The position numbers and the translations under genes are program-made. DNA of 41,687 bases from Asaia bogorensis (GTDB lineage Bacteria > Pseudomonadota > Alphaproteobacteria > Acetobacterales > Acetobacteraceae), in NCBI GenBank assembly GCA_945873675.1, contig CAMCEP010000002.1, positions 1 through 41,687 on the forward strand, read 5' to 3'. The notes below the pieces were generated by a model that was not told the DNA's origin, made no database searches, and was given only the letters and a program-made list of their open reading frames with translations. Each line of letters begins with the position of its first letter. The first letter of the stretch is position 1. Of this stretch, positions 1 through 10,288 are shown in pieces.

Positions 1-2
1 CG

Positions 3-2348
3 CTCTCTCCCGATATTGTTCGTTTTACGAGAGAGGCTTGCTTGCTTGCGGATGTGCAATTTGGTGAACGAAGCGTGCGTTCCGGTCATCTGTTTTTGGT
101 GCTCCTGGCGGACGAGATATTCGGCGCACGGCTACGTGACCTTTCTCCGAGCCTTGCGCGTGTGGCCATTGAAGGGCTGCGCCGCGACCTTCCGGGTATT
201 GTTGATGGTTCTGCTGAAGGTGCTCGGCGCGCCGATGGTGCTGACGCTCCACTCCCGGCGCGCGGTGGCGCAGGTGCGCGCGCTCTGGATCTTTACACGG
301 TAAATCTCACGGACCTGGTGAGGGCGGGTAAGGTTGACCCCATCGTGGGTCGCGATGCTGAGATTCGGCAGATTATAGATGTGCTGATGCGTAGGAGGCA
401 GAACAACCCCATCCTCACCGGTGAAGCTGGGGTTGGCAAAACAGCTGTTGTTGAAGGGTTCGCGCAGCGCGTTGTCGCGGGTGAGGTTCCGCCCGCCTTG
501 AAGGATATCGCCATTCATTCACTTGACCTCGGACTGCTGCAGGCTGGCGCCGGCATGAAGGGTGAGTTCGAGAACAGATTGAAGTCAGTTATTGAGGACA
601 TCAAAGGATCCCCTATCCCAATCATTACCTTTATCGACGAGGCGCATACCTTGATTGGTGCGGGCGGTGCCGCTGGTCAAAATGATGCTGCTAACCTACT
701 GAAGCCAGCACTTGCGCGTGGCGAAATGCGAACGATTGCAGCAACAACATGGGCTGAGTACAAAAAATACTTCGAGCGTGATCCCGCCCTAACGCGTCGC
801 TTCCAGGTTGTGAAGGTTGAGGAGCCGAGCGAGGAAGGTGCCGTTGCAATGATGCGCGGCCTTCTCCCGGTGTTGGCCAGGCACCACAAGGTGCGCATCC
901 ATTCAGATGCGCTTAGTGAGGCGGTGCGTCTTTCGAAGCGGTATATTCCGGCACGGCAGCTGCCGGACAAGGCGGTCAGTCTCCTGGATACGGCTTGCGC
1001 GCGGGTGGCTATGAGCCAAGGCGCGATCCCTGAGCCTATTGAGGATGCGCGCCGGGCGATCGAGATGATAGATGCGGAGATCGCTGCCGCGCGACCTGAT
1101 GAAGCCATTGGTCGAATCGATGCGGACGCTATCAATCACCTGGAAGCGCGCCGTGTTGAGGCGGTTCAGCGATTGGGCGAGTTTGAGGAGCGTTGGGAAT
1201 CCGAGCGTGGTTTGGTTGCGCGCCTTGAGGAGTTGCGCGTGGCGATGGAGGCAGGTGACGAAGGGCTCGTTGATGAGCACTCATCCATCCTTAACAAGCT
1301 TGCGGCGCTGCAGGGCGAAAACCCATTAGTGCGGGCAGGGGTAGATGGTCAGGCTGTTGCAGAAGTGGTTGCTGCCTGGACGGGCATTCCTGTTGGCCGA
1401 ATGGTATCCAATGAAATTAGATCCATTTTAAGTCTCAAGGATCGAATGCGAGAGCGCGTCATCGGGCAAGATCATGCGCTTGCAACGATAGTCGAGGCGA
1501 TGTGGACGTCTCGTGCTGGCCTGACAGATCCGCGTAAGCCCATTGGTGTCTTTATGTTGGCTGGCACAAGTGGTGTTGGGAAAACCGAAACGGCGCTGGC
1601 TCTCGCAGACATGCTCTACGGTGGCGAACAGAATATGACTACAATTGCCATGTCTGAATTCAAGGAAGAGCACAAGGTTTCCATGCTGGTTGGCTCGCCC
1701 CCGGGCTATGTTGGATTTGGCGAAGGGGGCGTCCTCACTGAAGCGGTGCGCCGGCGTCCCTACAGCGTGATTCTGTTGGATGAGATTGAGAAGGCGCATC
1801 CCGGCGTCCAGGATGTTTTCTTCCAAGTCTTTGACAAAGGATCTTTGCGCGACGGTGAAGGGCGTGACATCGACTTTCGCAACACCGTTATCATACTGAC
1901 CACGAATGCGGGAACCGAGACAATCTCAAAGTTGGCGGTTGATCCCGACACAATGCCAGAGCCGGACGCGCTGGCTGAGGCGATCCGCCCTGAATTACTG
2001 CGGCATTTCAAGCCGGCTTTTCTTGGCCGAACCACGGTCATTTCATACCTTCCGCTCAGCGATGACATCCTGAAGCGCATTGTCGAACTAAATCTAGCGC
2101 GGATACGCCGGCGTGTGGCTGCGGCATATGGGGCGCGCTTTTGTTACACGGCGGATCTTGTTGGTCACATTACCTCGCGCTGTCGCGAGGCCGAAAGTGG
2201 TGCGCGTAATGTAGAGAACATTACGGCGCGTACCTTGCTCCCGCGTCTTTCTGAATTACTACTCGCCAGACTGGCGAATGGCGAAGCCGTGAAGACGGTC
2301 AGTGTGTCAGTGGGGCCAGATGGCGGCTTTTCCTATGCCTTGGATTGA
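3..2348 (+). CDS. tssH: T6SS AAA+ ATPase ClpV/TssH (5' end truncated by window edge)
   Basis: Two Walker A motifs (GEAGVGKT, GTSGVGKT), VVAAWTGIPVGRM, and ClpB-like C-terminal domain. The frame stays open upstream of the called TTG at 42 (LSPDIVRFTREACLLADV...), so the N-domain runs off the window. Confidence 0.95.
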   Translation, partial: LSPDIVRFTREACLLADVQFGERSVRSGHLFLVLLADEIFGARLRDLSPSLARVAIEGLRRDLPGIVDGSAEGARRADGADAPLPARGGAGARALDLYTVNLTDLVRAGKVDPIVGRDAEIRQIIDVLMRRRQNNPILTGEAGVGKTAVVEGFAQRVVAGEVPPALKDIAIHSLDLGLLQAGAGMKGEFENRLKSVIEDIKGSPIPIITFIDEAHTLIGAGGAAGQNDAANLLKPALARGEMRTIAATTWAEYKKYFERDPALTRRFQVVKVEEPSEEGAVAMMRGLLPVLARHHKVRIHSDALSEAVRLSKRYIPARQLPDKAVSLLDTACARVAMSQGAIPEPIEDARRAIEMIDAEIAAARPDEAIGRIDADAINHLEARRVEAVQRLGEFEERWESERGLVARLEELRVAMEAGDEGLVDEHSSILNKLAALQGENPLVRAGVDGQAVAEVVAAWTGIPVGRMVSNEIRSILSLKDRMRERVIGQDHALATIVEAMWTSRAGLTDPRKPIGVFMLAGTSGVGKTETALALADMLYGGEQNMTTIAMSEFKEEHKVSMLVGSPPGYVGFGEGGVLTEAVRRRPYSVILLDEIEKAHPGVQDVFFQVFDKGSLRDGEGRDIDFRNTVIILTTNAGTETISKLAVDPDTMPEPDALAEAIRPELLRHFKPAFLGRTTVISYLPLSDDILKRIVELNLARIRRRVAAAYGARFCYTADLVGHITSRCREAESGARNVENITARTLLPRLSELLLARLANGEAVKTVSVSVGPDGGFSYALD

Positions 2349-2405
2349 GAAGGCCGGCACAGGAAGAAACAAGTAGTATCATTAACCCAAAGAAAGGAGT
2401 TTAAC

Positions 2406-2882
2406 ATGGCGATTTACGTAAAATATGACGGAATTGACGGCGAGGCAACTCAATCCGATCATGTCAAATGGTTAGACATCGGTTCGATCCAGTGGGGTGT
2501 AGGCCGTGCGATCAGCGCCACTTCTGGTTCCACGTCAAATCGTGAAGCTTCCGAGCCATCGGTCAGCGAAGTCACGCTGAGTAAGATGATGGATTCCTCA
2601 TCCCCGAAGTTGTTCACGGAAGCTGTGACGGGGGCTGTGGGCAAGAAGGTAGTGATCCATCTCGTTACCACAGGCAGCCCCGGCAAGACCTATGCTGAAT
2701 ATACGCTGACCAATGCGTTGGTGTCCTCCTACTCAATGTCGTCTGGCGGAGATCGACCTGCCGAGAGCTTGAGTATCAGCTTCACAAAGCTGGAGTTCAA
2801 ATTTACGCCCTATGATACAAAAAATAAAGCTGGAACGCCGATTGTGGTGTCCTATGATATTTCGACTACCAAGTCTGCGTGA
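2406..2882 (+). CDS. hcp: T6SS tube protein Hcp
   Basis: MAIYVKYDGIDGEATQSDHVKWLDIGSIQWGVGRAI..., SEVTLSKMMDSSSPKLF; strong RBS aaaggag just upstream. Confidence 0.95.
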   Translation: MAIYVKYDGIDGEATQSDHVKWLDIGSIQWGVGRAISATSGSTSNREASEPSVSEVTLSKMMDSSSPKLFTEAVTGAVGKKVVIHLVTTGSPGKTYAEYTLTNALVSSYSMSSGGDRPAESLSISFTKLEFKFTPYDTKNKAGTPIVVSYDISTTKSA

Positions 2883-2894
2883 TCCAGAGGCAAT

Positions 2895-2920
2895 GCCGTC
2901 AAGCCTTCTGGCTTGGCGGC
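2895..2920 (+). terminator. Hairpin between hcp and vgrG (11-bp stem, TTCT loop), possible attenuator/partial terminator
   Basis: GCCGTCAAGCC-ttct-GGCTTGGCGGC; one G-T wobble, otherwise complete pairing; starts 13 nt after the hcp stop; only a short, weak T-rich tail (gtgttctt). Confidence 0.6.
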
Positions 2921-2947
2921 GTGTTCTTGGGGTGGGACTCCAGCCGT

Positions 2948-4966
2948 ATGTCACTAACCTTTGACCAGGAACATAGGCTTCTCACCATGGTATCGCCGCT
3001 TGGTGATGCCATCGTGCCATATCGCCTATTTGGCGAAGAGGCCCTGTCGCGACCATATCGTTTCGACGTGCACTGTTACTCGGCTGAGTCCTTAAAGGCC
3101 GAAGACCTCCTTGGCCAAGTCATAAGTATTACCGTCGACTATGCGGGGGGGCAGCGGCTCCTCTCCGGTATTGTCGCATCTTTGTATTCCGAGGGCTGGG
3201 TCGCGCGTAGCGTCAGGGGTTATCGTATCGAACTGGTTCCTGAATTCTGGCGTCTAACGTTACGTAGCTGTTCGCGCGTGTTCCAAAACATGAATTTACC
3301 CGATATTGTTGAAAAAGTCTTATCTGATGCAAAGGTGACGCGAGTAGAGCGCCGTCTAAATGCAAATTACACTGAACTTTCTACGGTCACCCAGTACAAT
3401 GAGACTGATTTTGCCTTCGTCTCACGCTTAATGGAACGGGCCGGAATTGCTTATTATTTCACCCATTCTACCGCGGGTTCAACGCTTGTGCTTATCGATT
3501 CTGTTTCGGGATGGCAGACTTCTGACCCGTCGACGCTAACCTTGCGTGAAGCTGAGGGGCGGATGGCGGGTACTTTGACTAGTTGGTCAGAGCGATCTGC
3601 ACTTGTGGCCCGAAGCACTGAAGTAGAGGATCATGATCCGATCAACCCAAGCCTGAAACTGACCGCGCAGGAGAAAACAAGGATCGGGTATTTGAGCGCG
3701 TTACCGACTGGCCGCCGTGAATCGCCCGCAGGATTCATGGATGCAGAAGCGGCCGCCGATGTGGCGAGGCTGCGTCAAGAAGAAGAGGAAGTCGAGGCGC
3801 TTACAAGTCTTGCTTCTAGTCACACTCCGCAGCTCATGCCCGGTGCAAAATTTACTTTAAGTCTTCCTGCGGCAGCTGAGGATGGCAAATCCTATGTCAT
3901 CGCTTCTCTGAAACATGAAGCGAAGGATGTTTTGCATTTCAATCGTCGATCGGATGAGCAGCCAACCTATAGTAATTGGCTCACCTGTGTTTCAGCAGAC
4001 CTTGCATATCGGCCGCCTCGGCGCACGCCGCGCCCACAAATTCGCGGCCCCCATAGCGCGCCGGTTGTTGGCCCCTCGGGTGAGGAAATTCATACGGACG
4101 AGTATGGTCGGGTAAAACTACAATTATTTTGGGATCGCGATGGAACTCAAAATGAGGAAGGCACGGCCTGGGTATCAGTTGCTCAATCACTGGCCGGGCG
4201 CAATTGGGGTTCATTCGTCTTACCGCGTATTGGTATGGAAGCCGTGGTTGAATTTCTTTATGGCGACCCCGATCGTCCATTGGTGATTGGTTGCATTCCA
4301 GGCGGTCAATCCAAGCCACCTTTTGCTCTTCCCGATGAGAAAACACGAACTGGTCTCCGAACTCGCAGTACCCCGGGTGGCGACGCAACCACATTCAACG
4401 AACTTAGATTTGAAGACAAAAAAGACAACGAGCAGGTTTTCCTGCAGGCACAGAAAGACTTCGAACGTATTGTTAAGAATGATGATCGCCTTGAAGTCCA
4501 GCGGGATCGCTCCATTCAAATCAAGCGCGACCTGAAAACTACAATTGAGGAAGGTGATATGAGTTTAACAATAGAAGCGGGGGGGCGAACTTCAGATATC
4601 AAAAAAGGAAACGACACTCTGAAACTAGGTGAGGGCAACGTCTCATTACAAATCGAAAAGGGAGATCTCTCCATGACGCTTGGTGCTGGGAACGGCACAG
4701 TCAAAGCGGATGGCGGAAATCTGGTTCTTGAGGCGGCCAAGTCAATCAAGCTCACGGTCGGGAGCAGCAGTGTTGAAATCACTACCAGTAGCATCATCAT
4801 CAAGGCCGGCAGCAGCGAAGTCGCATTGTCCGCAAGTGGCGTCTCGTTAAAGGGAATGAAGATTGGCCTTCAAGGGGAGGCGCAAGCGGAAATGAAAAGT
4901 CCCATGACGACGGTCGAATCTAGCGGCATTCTTACCCTCAAGGGTTCGATGACTAAGATCAACTGA
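2948..4966 (+). CDS. vgrG: T6SS spike protein VgrG (no obvious C-terminal effector domain)
   Basis: MSLTFDQEHRLLTMVSPLG..., TDEYGRVKLQLFWDRDG...WVSVAQSLAGRNWGSFVLPRIGMEAVVEFLYGDPDRPLVIGC, then beta-helix-like repeats to the C-terminus. The GTG at 2879 is less likely as start because that extension covers the hairpin. Confidence 0.93.
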   Translation: MSLTFDQEHRLLTMVSPLGDAIVPYRLFGEEALSRPYRFDVHCYSAESLKAEDLLGQVISITVDYAGGQRLLSGIVASLYSEGWVARSVRGYRIELVPEFWRLTLRSCSRVFQNMNLPDIVEKVLSDAKVTRVERRLNANYTELSTVTQYNETDFAFVSRLMERAGIAYYFTHSTAGSTLVLIDSVSGWQTSDPSTLTLREAEGRMAGTLTSWSERSALVARSTEVEDHDPINPSLKLTAQEKTRIGYLSALPTGRRESPAGFMDAEAAADVARLRQEEEEVEALTSLASSHTPQLMPGAKFTLSLPAAAEDGKSYVIASLKHEAKDVLHFNRRSDEQPTYSNWLTCVSADLAYRPPRRTPRPQIRGPHSAPVVGPSGEEIHTDEYGRVKLQLFWDRDGTQNEEGTAWVSVAQSLAGRNWGSFVLPRIGMEAVVEFLYGDPDRPLVIGCIPGGQSKPPFALPDEKTRTGLRTRSTPGGDATTFNELRFEDKKDNEQVFLQAQKDFERIVKNDDRLEVQRDRSIQIKRDLKTTIEEGDMSLTIEAGGRTSDIKKGNDTLKLGEGNVSLQIEKGDLSMTLGAGNGTVKADGGNLVLEAAKSIKLTVGSSSVEITTSSIIIKAGSSEVALSASGVSLKGMKIGLQGEAQAEMKSPMTTVESSGILTLKGSMTKIN

Positions 4967-4973
4967 GGGAATC

Positions 4974-5573
4974 ATGGACACCAGCAGCCTGTCAAAGATC
5001 GTGCCCCTGACCGCAGAGGAACTATTCGTCCGCGCATCGCTATCGGAGCAGGCGCGCCGGTTACTCGCGCCATCACTTGACGTGGCAACTTTTCTTGAGC
5101 GCCTTTTGAAGGCAGACTTATTCGTAGATTCAGTGCGCCTTTTGGCTTTTGCTCTACCCGTTCGCCAGGGCGTGTGGTGGGCGTGTCTTGCTGTACGCAC
5201 CGCGATGGGTGAGCGCCTTGCTCCGCCCGCGAAGGATGCCGTTCTGGCCGCTGAGGCCTGGGTTTACAAGCCCGTTGAGGTAAATCGAGCTGCTACCCTA
5301 CCCGCTGCAGAGGCTGCGGGCGTAGATGGTTTTGCTGGCTACGCTGCACTCGCCGCGTTCTGGAGTGGCGGCAGCATGGCGCCGCCTGGTCTCCCGGAAT
5401 TGAAACCTAATCCGATGCTTTCGCCTAATGCGGTGGCAGCAGCAGTTTTGCTGGCTGGCCTTGATGCCGCACCAGATACTGCGTCGCTTTGGTACCACGC
5501 CATGGTTATGCGGGGCATCGACATAGCAGACGGCGGCGACGGCCGTCGGGGGGGCAAGGAACCTTCCCAGTAG
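4974..5573 (+). CDS. DUF6931-like T6SS-associated protein (putative VgrG-linked adaptor)
   Basis: Position directly after vgrG; motif ALPVRQGVWWACLAVR resembles the DUF6931 family. Family call from memory. Confidence 0.55.
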   Translation: MDTSSLSKIVPLTAEELFVRASLSEQARRLLAPSLDVATFLERLLKADLFVDSVRLLAFALPVRQGVWWACLAVRTAMGERLAPPAKDAVLAAEAWVYKPVEVNRAATLPAAEAAGVDGFAGYAALAAFWSGGSMAPPGLPELKPNPMLSPNAVAAAVLLAGLDAAPDTASLWYHAMVMRGIDIADGGDGRRGGKEPSQ

Positions 5574-5619
5574 TCTATGGCTGATAGTAACCCTTCCAAC
5601 CAAACTATAGGAGAAAATA

Positions 5620-6135
5620 ATGGCTAGCGTACATGATAAACTCAATAGAGTGCGTAAACCGCGAGTCCACATCACCTACGATGTCGAGACGGGCGGCGCT
5701 CTTCAACAGCGTGAACTTCCGTTTGTGGTTGGCGTGCTTGGCGACTTTTCGGGAAACCCAACCCAACCACTGAAACCGCTGCGTGATCGCAAGTTTATCC
5801 AAATAGACCGCGATAATTTCAACGATGTTATGGCGCGGATGACGCCAGGCTTGAACCTGCGCGTCAAGAATACCCTTGCAGATGATGGCTCAGAAATGGC
5901 CGTGTCGCTGAGTTTTAATTCCATGGAAGACTTCGAACCGGGGCGCCTGGTTGAACAGGTGGAGCCCCTGCGCAAGCTTCTTGAGACGCGCAATCAACTT
6001 CGTGATATCCTTAGCAAGGCGGATCGATCCGAAGATCTTGAAGCATTATTGGAGCGCGTCCTTCAAAATTCAGAAGATCTGCAAAAACTGTCTTCCGAGC
6101 TTGGTGTCAACGAAAAGAAGGGGGAAGAATCATGA
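5620..6135 (+). CDS. tssB: T6SS contractile sheath small subunit TssB (VipA/ImpB)
   Basis: [29 protein letters not shown]...[35 protein letters not shown] taggaga. Confidence 0.95.
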   Translation: MASVHDKLNRVRKPRVHITYDVETGGALQQRELPFVVGVLGDFSGNPTQPLKPLRDRKFIQIDRDNFNDVMARMTPGLNLRVKNTLADDGSEMAVSLSFNSMEDFEPGRLVEQVEPLRKLLETRNQLRDILSKADRSEDLEALLERVLQNSEDLQKLSSELGVNEKKGEES

Positions 6136-7622
6136 GCACACAGGGGCAAACCCAAGCGGCTGATGCCGCCGCTACTGGACAAAGCCTAAGCCTTCTGGAA
6201 CAGGCGATTGGCGCAACAAAGCAGACAACGCCGGACCGCACTCAGGAATTGCTGAGGACGCTTACGCAGGAGGCGCTGGCAGGCACCGTCAGCTATGGCA
6301 AAAATCTGTCTCAGACGATAAATAGAGCAATTGCGGCAATCGACGAGAAAATCTCTCGGCAGCTCTCGGCTGTTATGCATCATGCGGATTTTCAAAAGCT
6401 TGAGGGAAGCTGGCGTGGGCTTAACCATCTTGTCATGAATTCTGAGACTGGCAGTGGTATGAAGCTGCGCGTAATGAATGTGTCAAAACGCGATCTGCAC
6501 AAGGATCTTACCAAGGCGGTCGAGTTCGACCAGAGCACGGTCTACAAAAAACTCTACGAAGAGGAGTTCGGTACTCCGGGTGGTGAACCCTATGGTGCTC
6601 TGATCGGTGATTATGAATTCACTAATCATCCCGAAGATCTCGATGTTCTCTCGGGTATGTCGCAGGTGGCTGCCGCTGCTTTTGCTCCTTTCATTAGCTC
6701 TGCATCACCCACAATGTTCGGCCTCGAGGAATTCACTGACCTCTCGAAGCCACGCGACTTGGAGAAGATTTTCGAGAGTGTGGAATATGCGAAGTGGAAA
6801 TCTTTCCGCGAAAGCGAGGATAGCCGCTTCGTTACCCTGACGATGCCACGCGTTCTTGGCCGTTTGCCCTACGGGGCGGCCACCACGGTCGTTGACGAGT
6901 TCGCATTCGAGGAGACCGGCATCAGTGATGACGGTGCGCCACGTGCCCTGGGTCATCGTGATTTTTCATGGATGAACGCTGCTTACGTGATGGGGACGCG
7001 CTTGACCGCCGCGTTTTCCCAGTATGGTTGGTGTACGGCGATCCGTGGCGCTGAGGGCGGCGGAAAGGTCGAAGGTCTGCCAAGCTTCACTTTTCGTAGC
7101 GATGATGGGGACGTGGACCAGAAGTGCCCAACAGAAATCGGGATCACAGACCGCCGTGAGGCAGAGCTTTCAAAGCTCGGATTTCTGCCACTTACTCACT
7201 ACAAAAACACAGACTATGCGGTTTTCTTCGGTGCTCAGACAGTACAAAAACCGAAAAAATATGACGCACCGGACGCAACGGCGAACGCAGCCATATCAGC
7301 GCGCCTACCCTACATTATGGCGACGTCACGCTTTGCGCATTACCTCAAGATTTTAGGACGCGATAAAATCGGTTCGTTCATGGAACCGAGTGATTGCGAA
7401 GCATGGCTGAACCGCTGGATCGTACAGTACGTTAATGGCAATGAGGCAGCTGGCGCAGATATGAAGGCGCGCTATCCGCTCGCTGAAGCTAGCGTTCAGG
7501 TAAAAGAGATCCCAGGCAAGCCGGGTTCCTACCAAGCGGTAGCTCACTTGCGTCCCTGGCTACAAATGGAGGAACTCACAACTTCAATGCGGCTAGTTGC
7601 ACGAATTCCACAAGCCAGCTGA
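6132..7622 (+). CDS. tssC: T6SS contractile sheath large subunit TssC (VipB/ImpC)
   Basis: [64 protein letters not shown] overlap with tssB. Confidence 0.95.
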   Translation: MSTQGQTQAADAAATGQSLSLLEQAIGATKQTTPDRTQELLRTLTQEALAGTVSYGKNLSQTINRAIAAIDEKISRQLSAVMHHADFQKLEGSWRGLNHLVMNSETGSGMKLRVMNVSKRDLHKDLTKAVEFDQSTVYKKLYEEEFGTPGGEPYGALIGDYEFTNHPEDLDVLSGMSQVAAAAFAPFISSASPTMFGLEEFTDLSKPRDLEKIFESVEYAKWKSFRESEDSRFVTLTMPRVLGRLPYGAATTVVDEFAFEETGISDDGAPRALGHRDFSWMNAAYVMGTRLTAAFSQYGWCTAIRGAEGGGKVEGLPSFTFRSDDGDVDQKCPTEIGITDRREAELSKLGFLPLTHYKNTDYAVFFGAQTVQKPKKYDAPDATANAAISARLPYIMATSRFAHYLKILGRDKIGSFMEPSDCEAWLNRWIVQYVNGNEAAGADMKARYPLAEASVQVKEIPGKPGSYQAVAHLRPWLQMEELTTSMRLVARIPQAS

Positions 7623-7639
7623 AGTCATGGCACTTTAGG

Positions 7640-8998
7640 ATGATGGTTGGCTTATGTAACGAGGCGTACTTGCAGCGCACACGCATTGCAATCGACCGTC
7701 TGATTGCGCTTATTGATGTTGCGCTATCCCGCCAGCTTGACGGTATCCTTCATCATCCTGATTTCCAACGTCTGGAGGCCGCGTGGCGCGGCCTCCAGTG
7801 GTTGGTTCATCGTGTCGAACCTGCTAATCCGGTTATGATCAAGATTCTGCACGCTGGTTGGGCGGAAATTTGTCGTGATCTGGCGCGTGCGCAGGAGTTT
7901 GATCAGTCGTCTCTTTTCAACCTTGTCTACGAACAAGAATTTGGTTCTGCCGGTGGGCGTCCCTACGGCATGCTAATTGGCCTCTATGAGGTGCGACATC
8001 AGAGATCAGAAGAGCATCGGACAGATGATATCAGCGCATTGCGTAGTCTTGCTGAGATAGCCGCAGCGGCCTTTGCCCCCCTTATCGTATCGGCCGCGCC
8101 TTCAATGTTTGGTGTTGAATCCTGGCGTGGACTGGGGCGTCATCTGGATCTATCGGGCCTGCTTCGCGATCCAGCCTATCAGCGCTGGTTATCGCTTGGG
8201 GGCCTCGCGGATGCTCGCTTCCTTGGTGTTGCATTGCCGCGTATTTTACTGCGTAGGCCATATGAATCAGCAAAAACACTTACATTGGATGCGTATGATG
8301 AGTATGTGGATCATGCATCTGGTCTGCTCTGGGGGCATCCTGGCTTCGCTGTTGCGGCTGTAGCAATACGCGCATTCGAATCTCATCGCTGGTTTGCGGA
8401 CATTCGAGGGGTGCCCGAGGGTGGCAATGGGGGGTTCCTCGACGGGCTTCCGCTGCTTGGCTTTGACGGCACTGAAACGCCACCAGTCCCACAATCACCC
8501 GTTGAGGTTATGCTAAGCGAAAGCCAAGACCGGCAATTGCAAGAAGCGGGCTTCATTCCGCTGAGCCCGGCGCGTTTTACTGGGGGGATCGTTCTTTACG
8601 GTAACCAATCAATACGTCAGCCGGAAAATTTTGGTGAGGCAAACGCACGGATCAGTGAGCGTCTTTCATCTATGTTGCAGTATGTGCTCTGTGTCAGCCG
8701 CTTTGCGCACCACATCAAGGTTATGTTGCGGGACCGTATTGGATCGATATCTACGCCGAGTGCTGTAGAAAACATGCTGAATGAATGGCTTAACCGCTAT
8801 AGCAATGCCAATGATGCAGCCTCTCCCGAACTGAAGGCACGCTATCCATTGAGTGGCGCAGTAGCGACGGTTCAGGAACATCCCGCAGATCCGGGGCGGA
8901 TGTTATGTGAAGTGCAACTGCAGCCACGCTTTCAACTTGATTATGTTGATGCAGCCTTTAGCATCGCAACCGAGATTCGGGCGCGAGAAAAAGTATGA
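7640..8998 (+). CDS. impD: Second TssC-family sheath paralog (ImpD-like)
   Basis: HHPDFQRLEAAWRGLQWLV, YEQEFGSAGGRPYGMLIGLYEV, SRFAHHIKVMLRDRIGS; lacks roughly the first 50-60 residues of TssC1. Confidence 0.88.
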   Translation: MMVGLCNEAYLQRTRIAIDRLIALIDVALSRQLDGILHHPDFQRLEAAWRGLQWLVHRVEPANPVMIKILHAGWAEICRDLARAQEFDQSSLFNLVYEQEFGSAGGRPYGMLIGLYEVRHQRSEEHRTDDISALRSLAEIAAAAFAPLIVSAAPSMFGVESWRGLGRHLDLSGLLRDPAYQRWLSLGGLADARFLGVALPRILLRRPYESAKTLTLDAYDEYVDHASGLLWGHPGFAVAAVAIRAFESHRWFADIRGVPEGGNGGFLDGLPLLGFDGTETPPVPQSPVEVMLSESQDRQLQEAGFIPLSPARFTGGIVLYGNQSIRQPENFGEANARISERLSSMLQYVLCVSRFAHHIKVMLRDRIGSISTPSAVENMLNEWLNRYSNANDAASPELKARYPLSGAVATVQEHPADPGRMLCEVQLQPRFQLDYVDAAFSIATEIRAREKV

Positions 8999-9018
8999 CC
9001 CCGTTTGGAGGATAATTC

Positions 9019-9813
9019 ATGACCGCCGAAGATATGTACCGTCAGGGGCGTCTAACCGATGCGATTACCGCACTTGGAGAACATTTGCGCCGTGATCCTG
9101 CGGATCTGCGGGCGCGTGTCTTTCTTGCAGAGTTATTATGCTTTAGCGGAGAAATCGAACGCGCGGACCGAACGCTGGATATTGCAGGTAACGATAATCC
9201 GGAGGCAGCAGTTCAGGCCGCCCGTTTACGCCAAACTCTGCGTGCAGCGATTGCCCGTAGAGAAGTTTGGACAGTAGGCCGTGTGCCGGAATTCCGCCGT
9301 GACCCTACTCCCATGATGCAGGCTTACCTACAGGCTCTTGTATTGTCCCGAGCGGGAGAAGCCTCAGAGGCGGCCAAAGTGCTCGCTCTTGCGGAAACGC
9401 GACGGCCCGCGCTTACCGTTCGCATCGATGATCAGGCGATTGGCGAATTCCGTGACGCTGATGACACCACTGCAGGTTTCCTTGAGGTACTTACGGCTGG
9501 TGGCAATTACTACTGGATCGCGTTTGATGAAGTACGAAGCCTTACCTTTGTTGCGCCGGCCACACCGCTTGATCTCATGTGGCGAACTGCAAGAATTCAG
9601 TTCGCTGACGATACCGAGGGTACAGTTTCGGTAGCCGCGATTTATCCTGGGTCTGAAGGTTCCGTAGATGATGCGCTGCGCCTTGGGCGTGCCACCGAAT
9701 GGCTTGCGATAGCGGATGAGATGATGCGCGGTCTTGGTCAACGGTGTTTCCTCGCTGATGGTGAATTATTGCCGATGACCCAAATGAAGCGCATGGAATT
9801 TACCGGGAGTTGA
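9019..9813 (+). CDS. tagJ: T6SS accessory protein TagJ/ImpE (TPR-like N-terminus)
   Basis: DAITALGEHLRRDPADLRARVFLAELLCFSGEIERADRTLD...; C-terminal LTAGGNYYWIAFDEVRSLTFVAPATPLDLMWRTA, typical of ImpE. Confidence 0.9.
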   Translation: MTAEDMYRQGRLTDAITALGEHLRRDPADLRARVFLAELLCFSGEIERADRTLDIAGNDNPEAAVQAARLRQTLRAAIARREVWTVGRVPEFRRDPTPMMQAYLQALVLSRAGEASEAAKVLALAETRRPALTVRIDDQAIGEFRDADDTTAGFLEVLTAGGNYYWIAFDEVRSLTFVAPATPLDLMWRTARIQFADDTEGTVSVAAIYPGSEGSVDDALRLGRATEWLAIADEMMRGLGQRCFLADGELLPMTQMKRMEFTGS

Positions 9814-9820
9814 TTGCTGT

Positions 9821-10288
9821 ATGGCTATCTCTCAGCTGCCAAGTTTAGTGCCTTTATTTGTCCGCCTTGTTGCGGGAGAAGACGCTCTCCCGACCACTGG
9901 CGCTGGGATCCTCGCCTTGCGTGAGAGTGTCCGGCGGGACTTGGAGGCCTTGTTGAACACAAGGCGACCGCCTCTTTCGTGGCCTGTCGCACTGAAAGAG
10001 TTAGACGGATCAATCCTCGCCTACGGGATCGGCGATATAGCCGGCCGACACTTCGAAGCAGCGGCCGAACGAAGCGCCTTCTGTACCGAAGTCGCATCAG
10101 CCATAGCTCGTTTTGACTCGAGACTGAAAGCCGTGTCCGTTCGGCTCACAGAGGAATCTCCAGGGCGTGGCTTCGGTCTGGTGATTGAGGCCGTTCTGGA
10201 TACCGACCAACTGCCACTCGCGCTTACCTTCGGTACTAAACTCGACCCTGCGCTACAGCGGATGAGTGTTGAGGAAATCTTATCATGA
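9821..10288 (+). CDS. tssE: T6SS baseplate subunit TssE (gp25-like)
   Basis: RESVRRDLEALLNTRR; ILAYGIGDIAG; FDSRLKAVSV; position before tssF. Confidence 0.88.
   Translation: MAISQLPSLVPLFVRLVAGEDALPTTGAGILALRESVRRDLEALLNTRRPPLSWPVALKELDGSILAYGIGDIAGRHFEAAAERSAFCTEVASAIARFDSRLKAVSVRLTEESPGRGFGLVIEAVLDTDQLPLALTFGTKLDPALQRMSVEEILS

Noticed and set aside
2173-2190. Short inverted repeat CCTCGCG-ctgt-CGCGAGG in clpV
   Set aside because: 7-bp stem in GC-rich coding sequence is expected by chance at this window size.
4516-4966. Possible toxic effector domain at the VgrG C-terminus
   Set aside because: The sequence is the repetitive G/S/T/K-rich beta-helix pattern normal for VgrG, with no additional catalytic motif.
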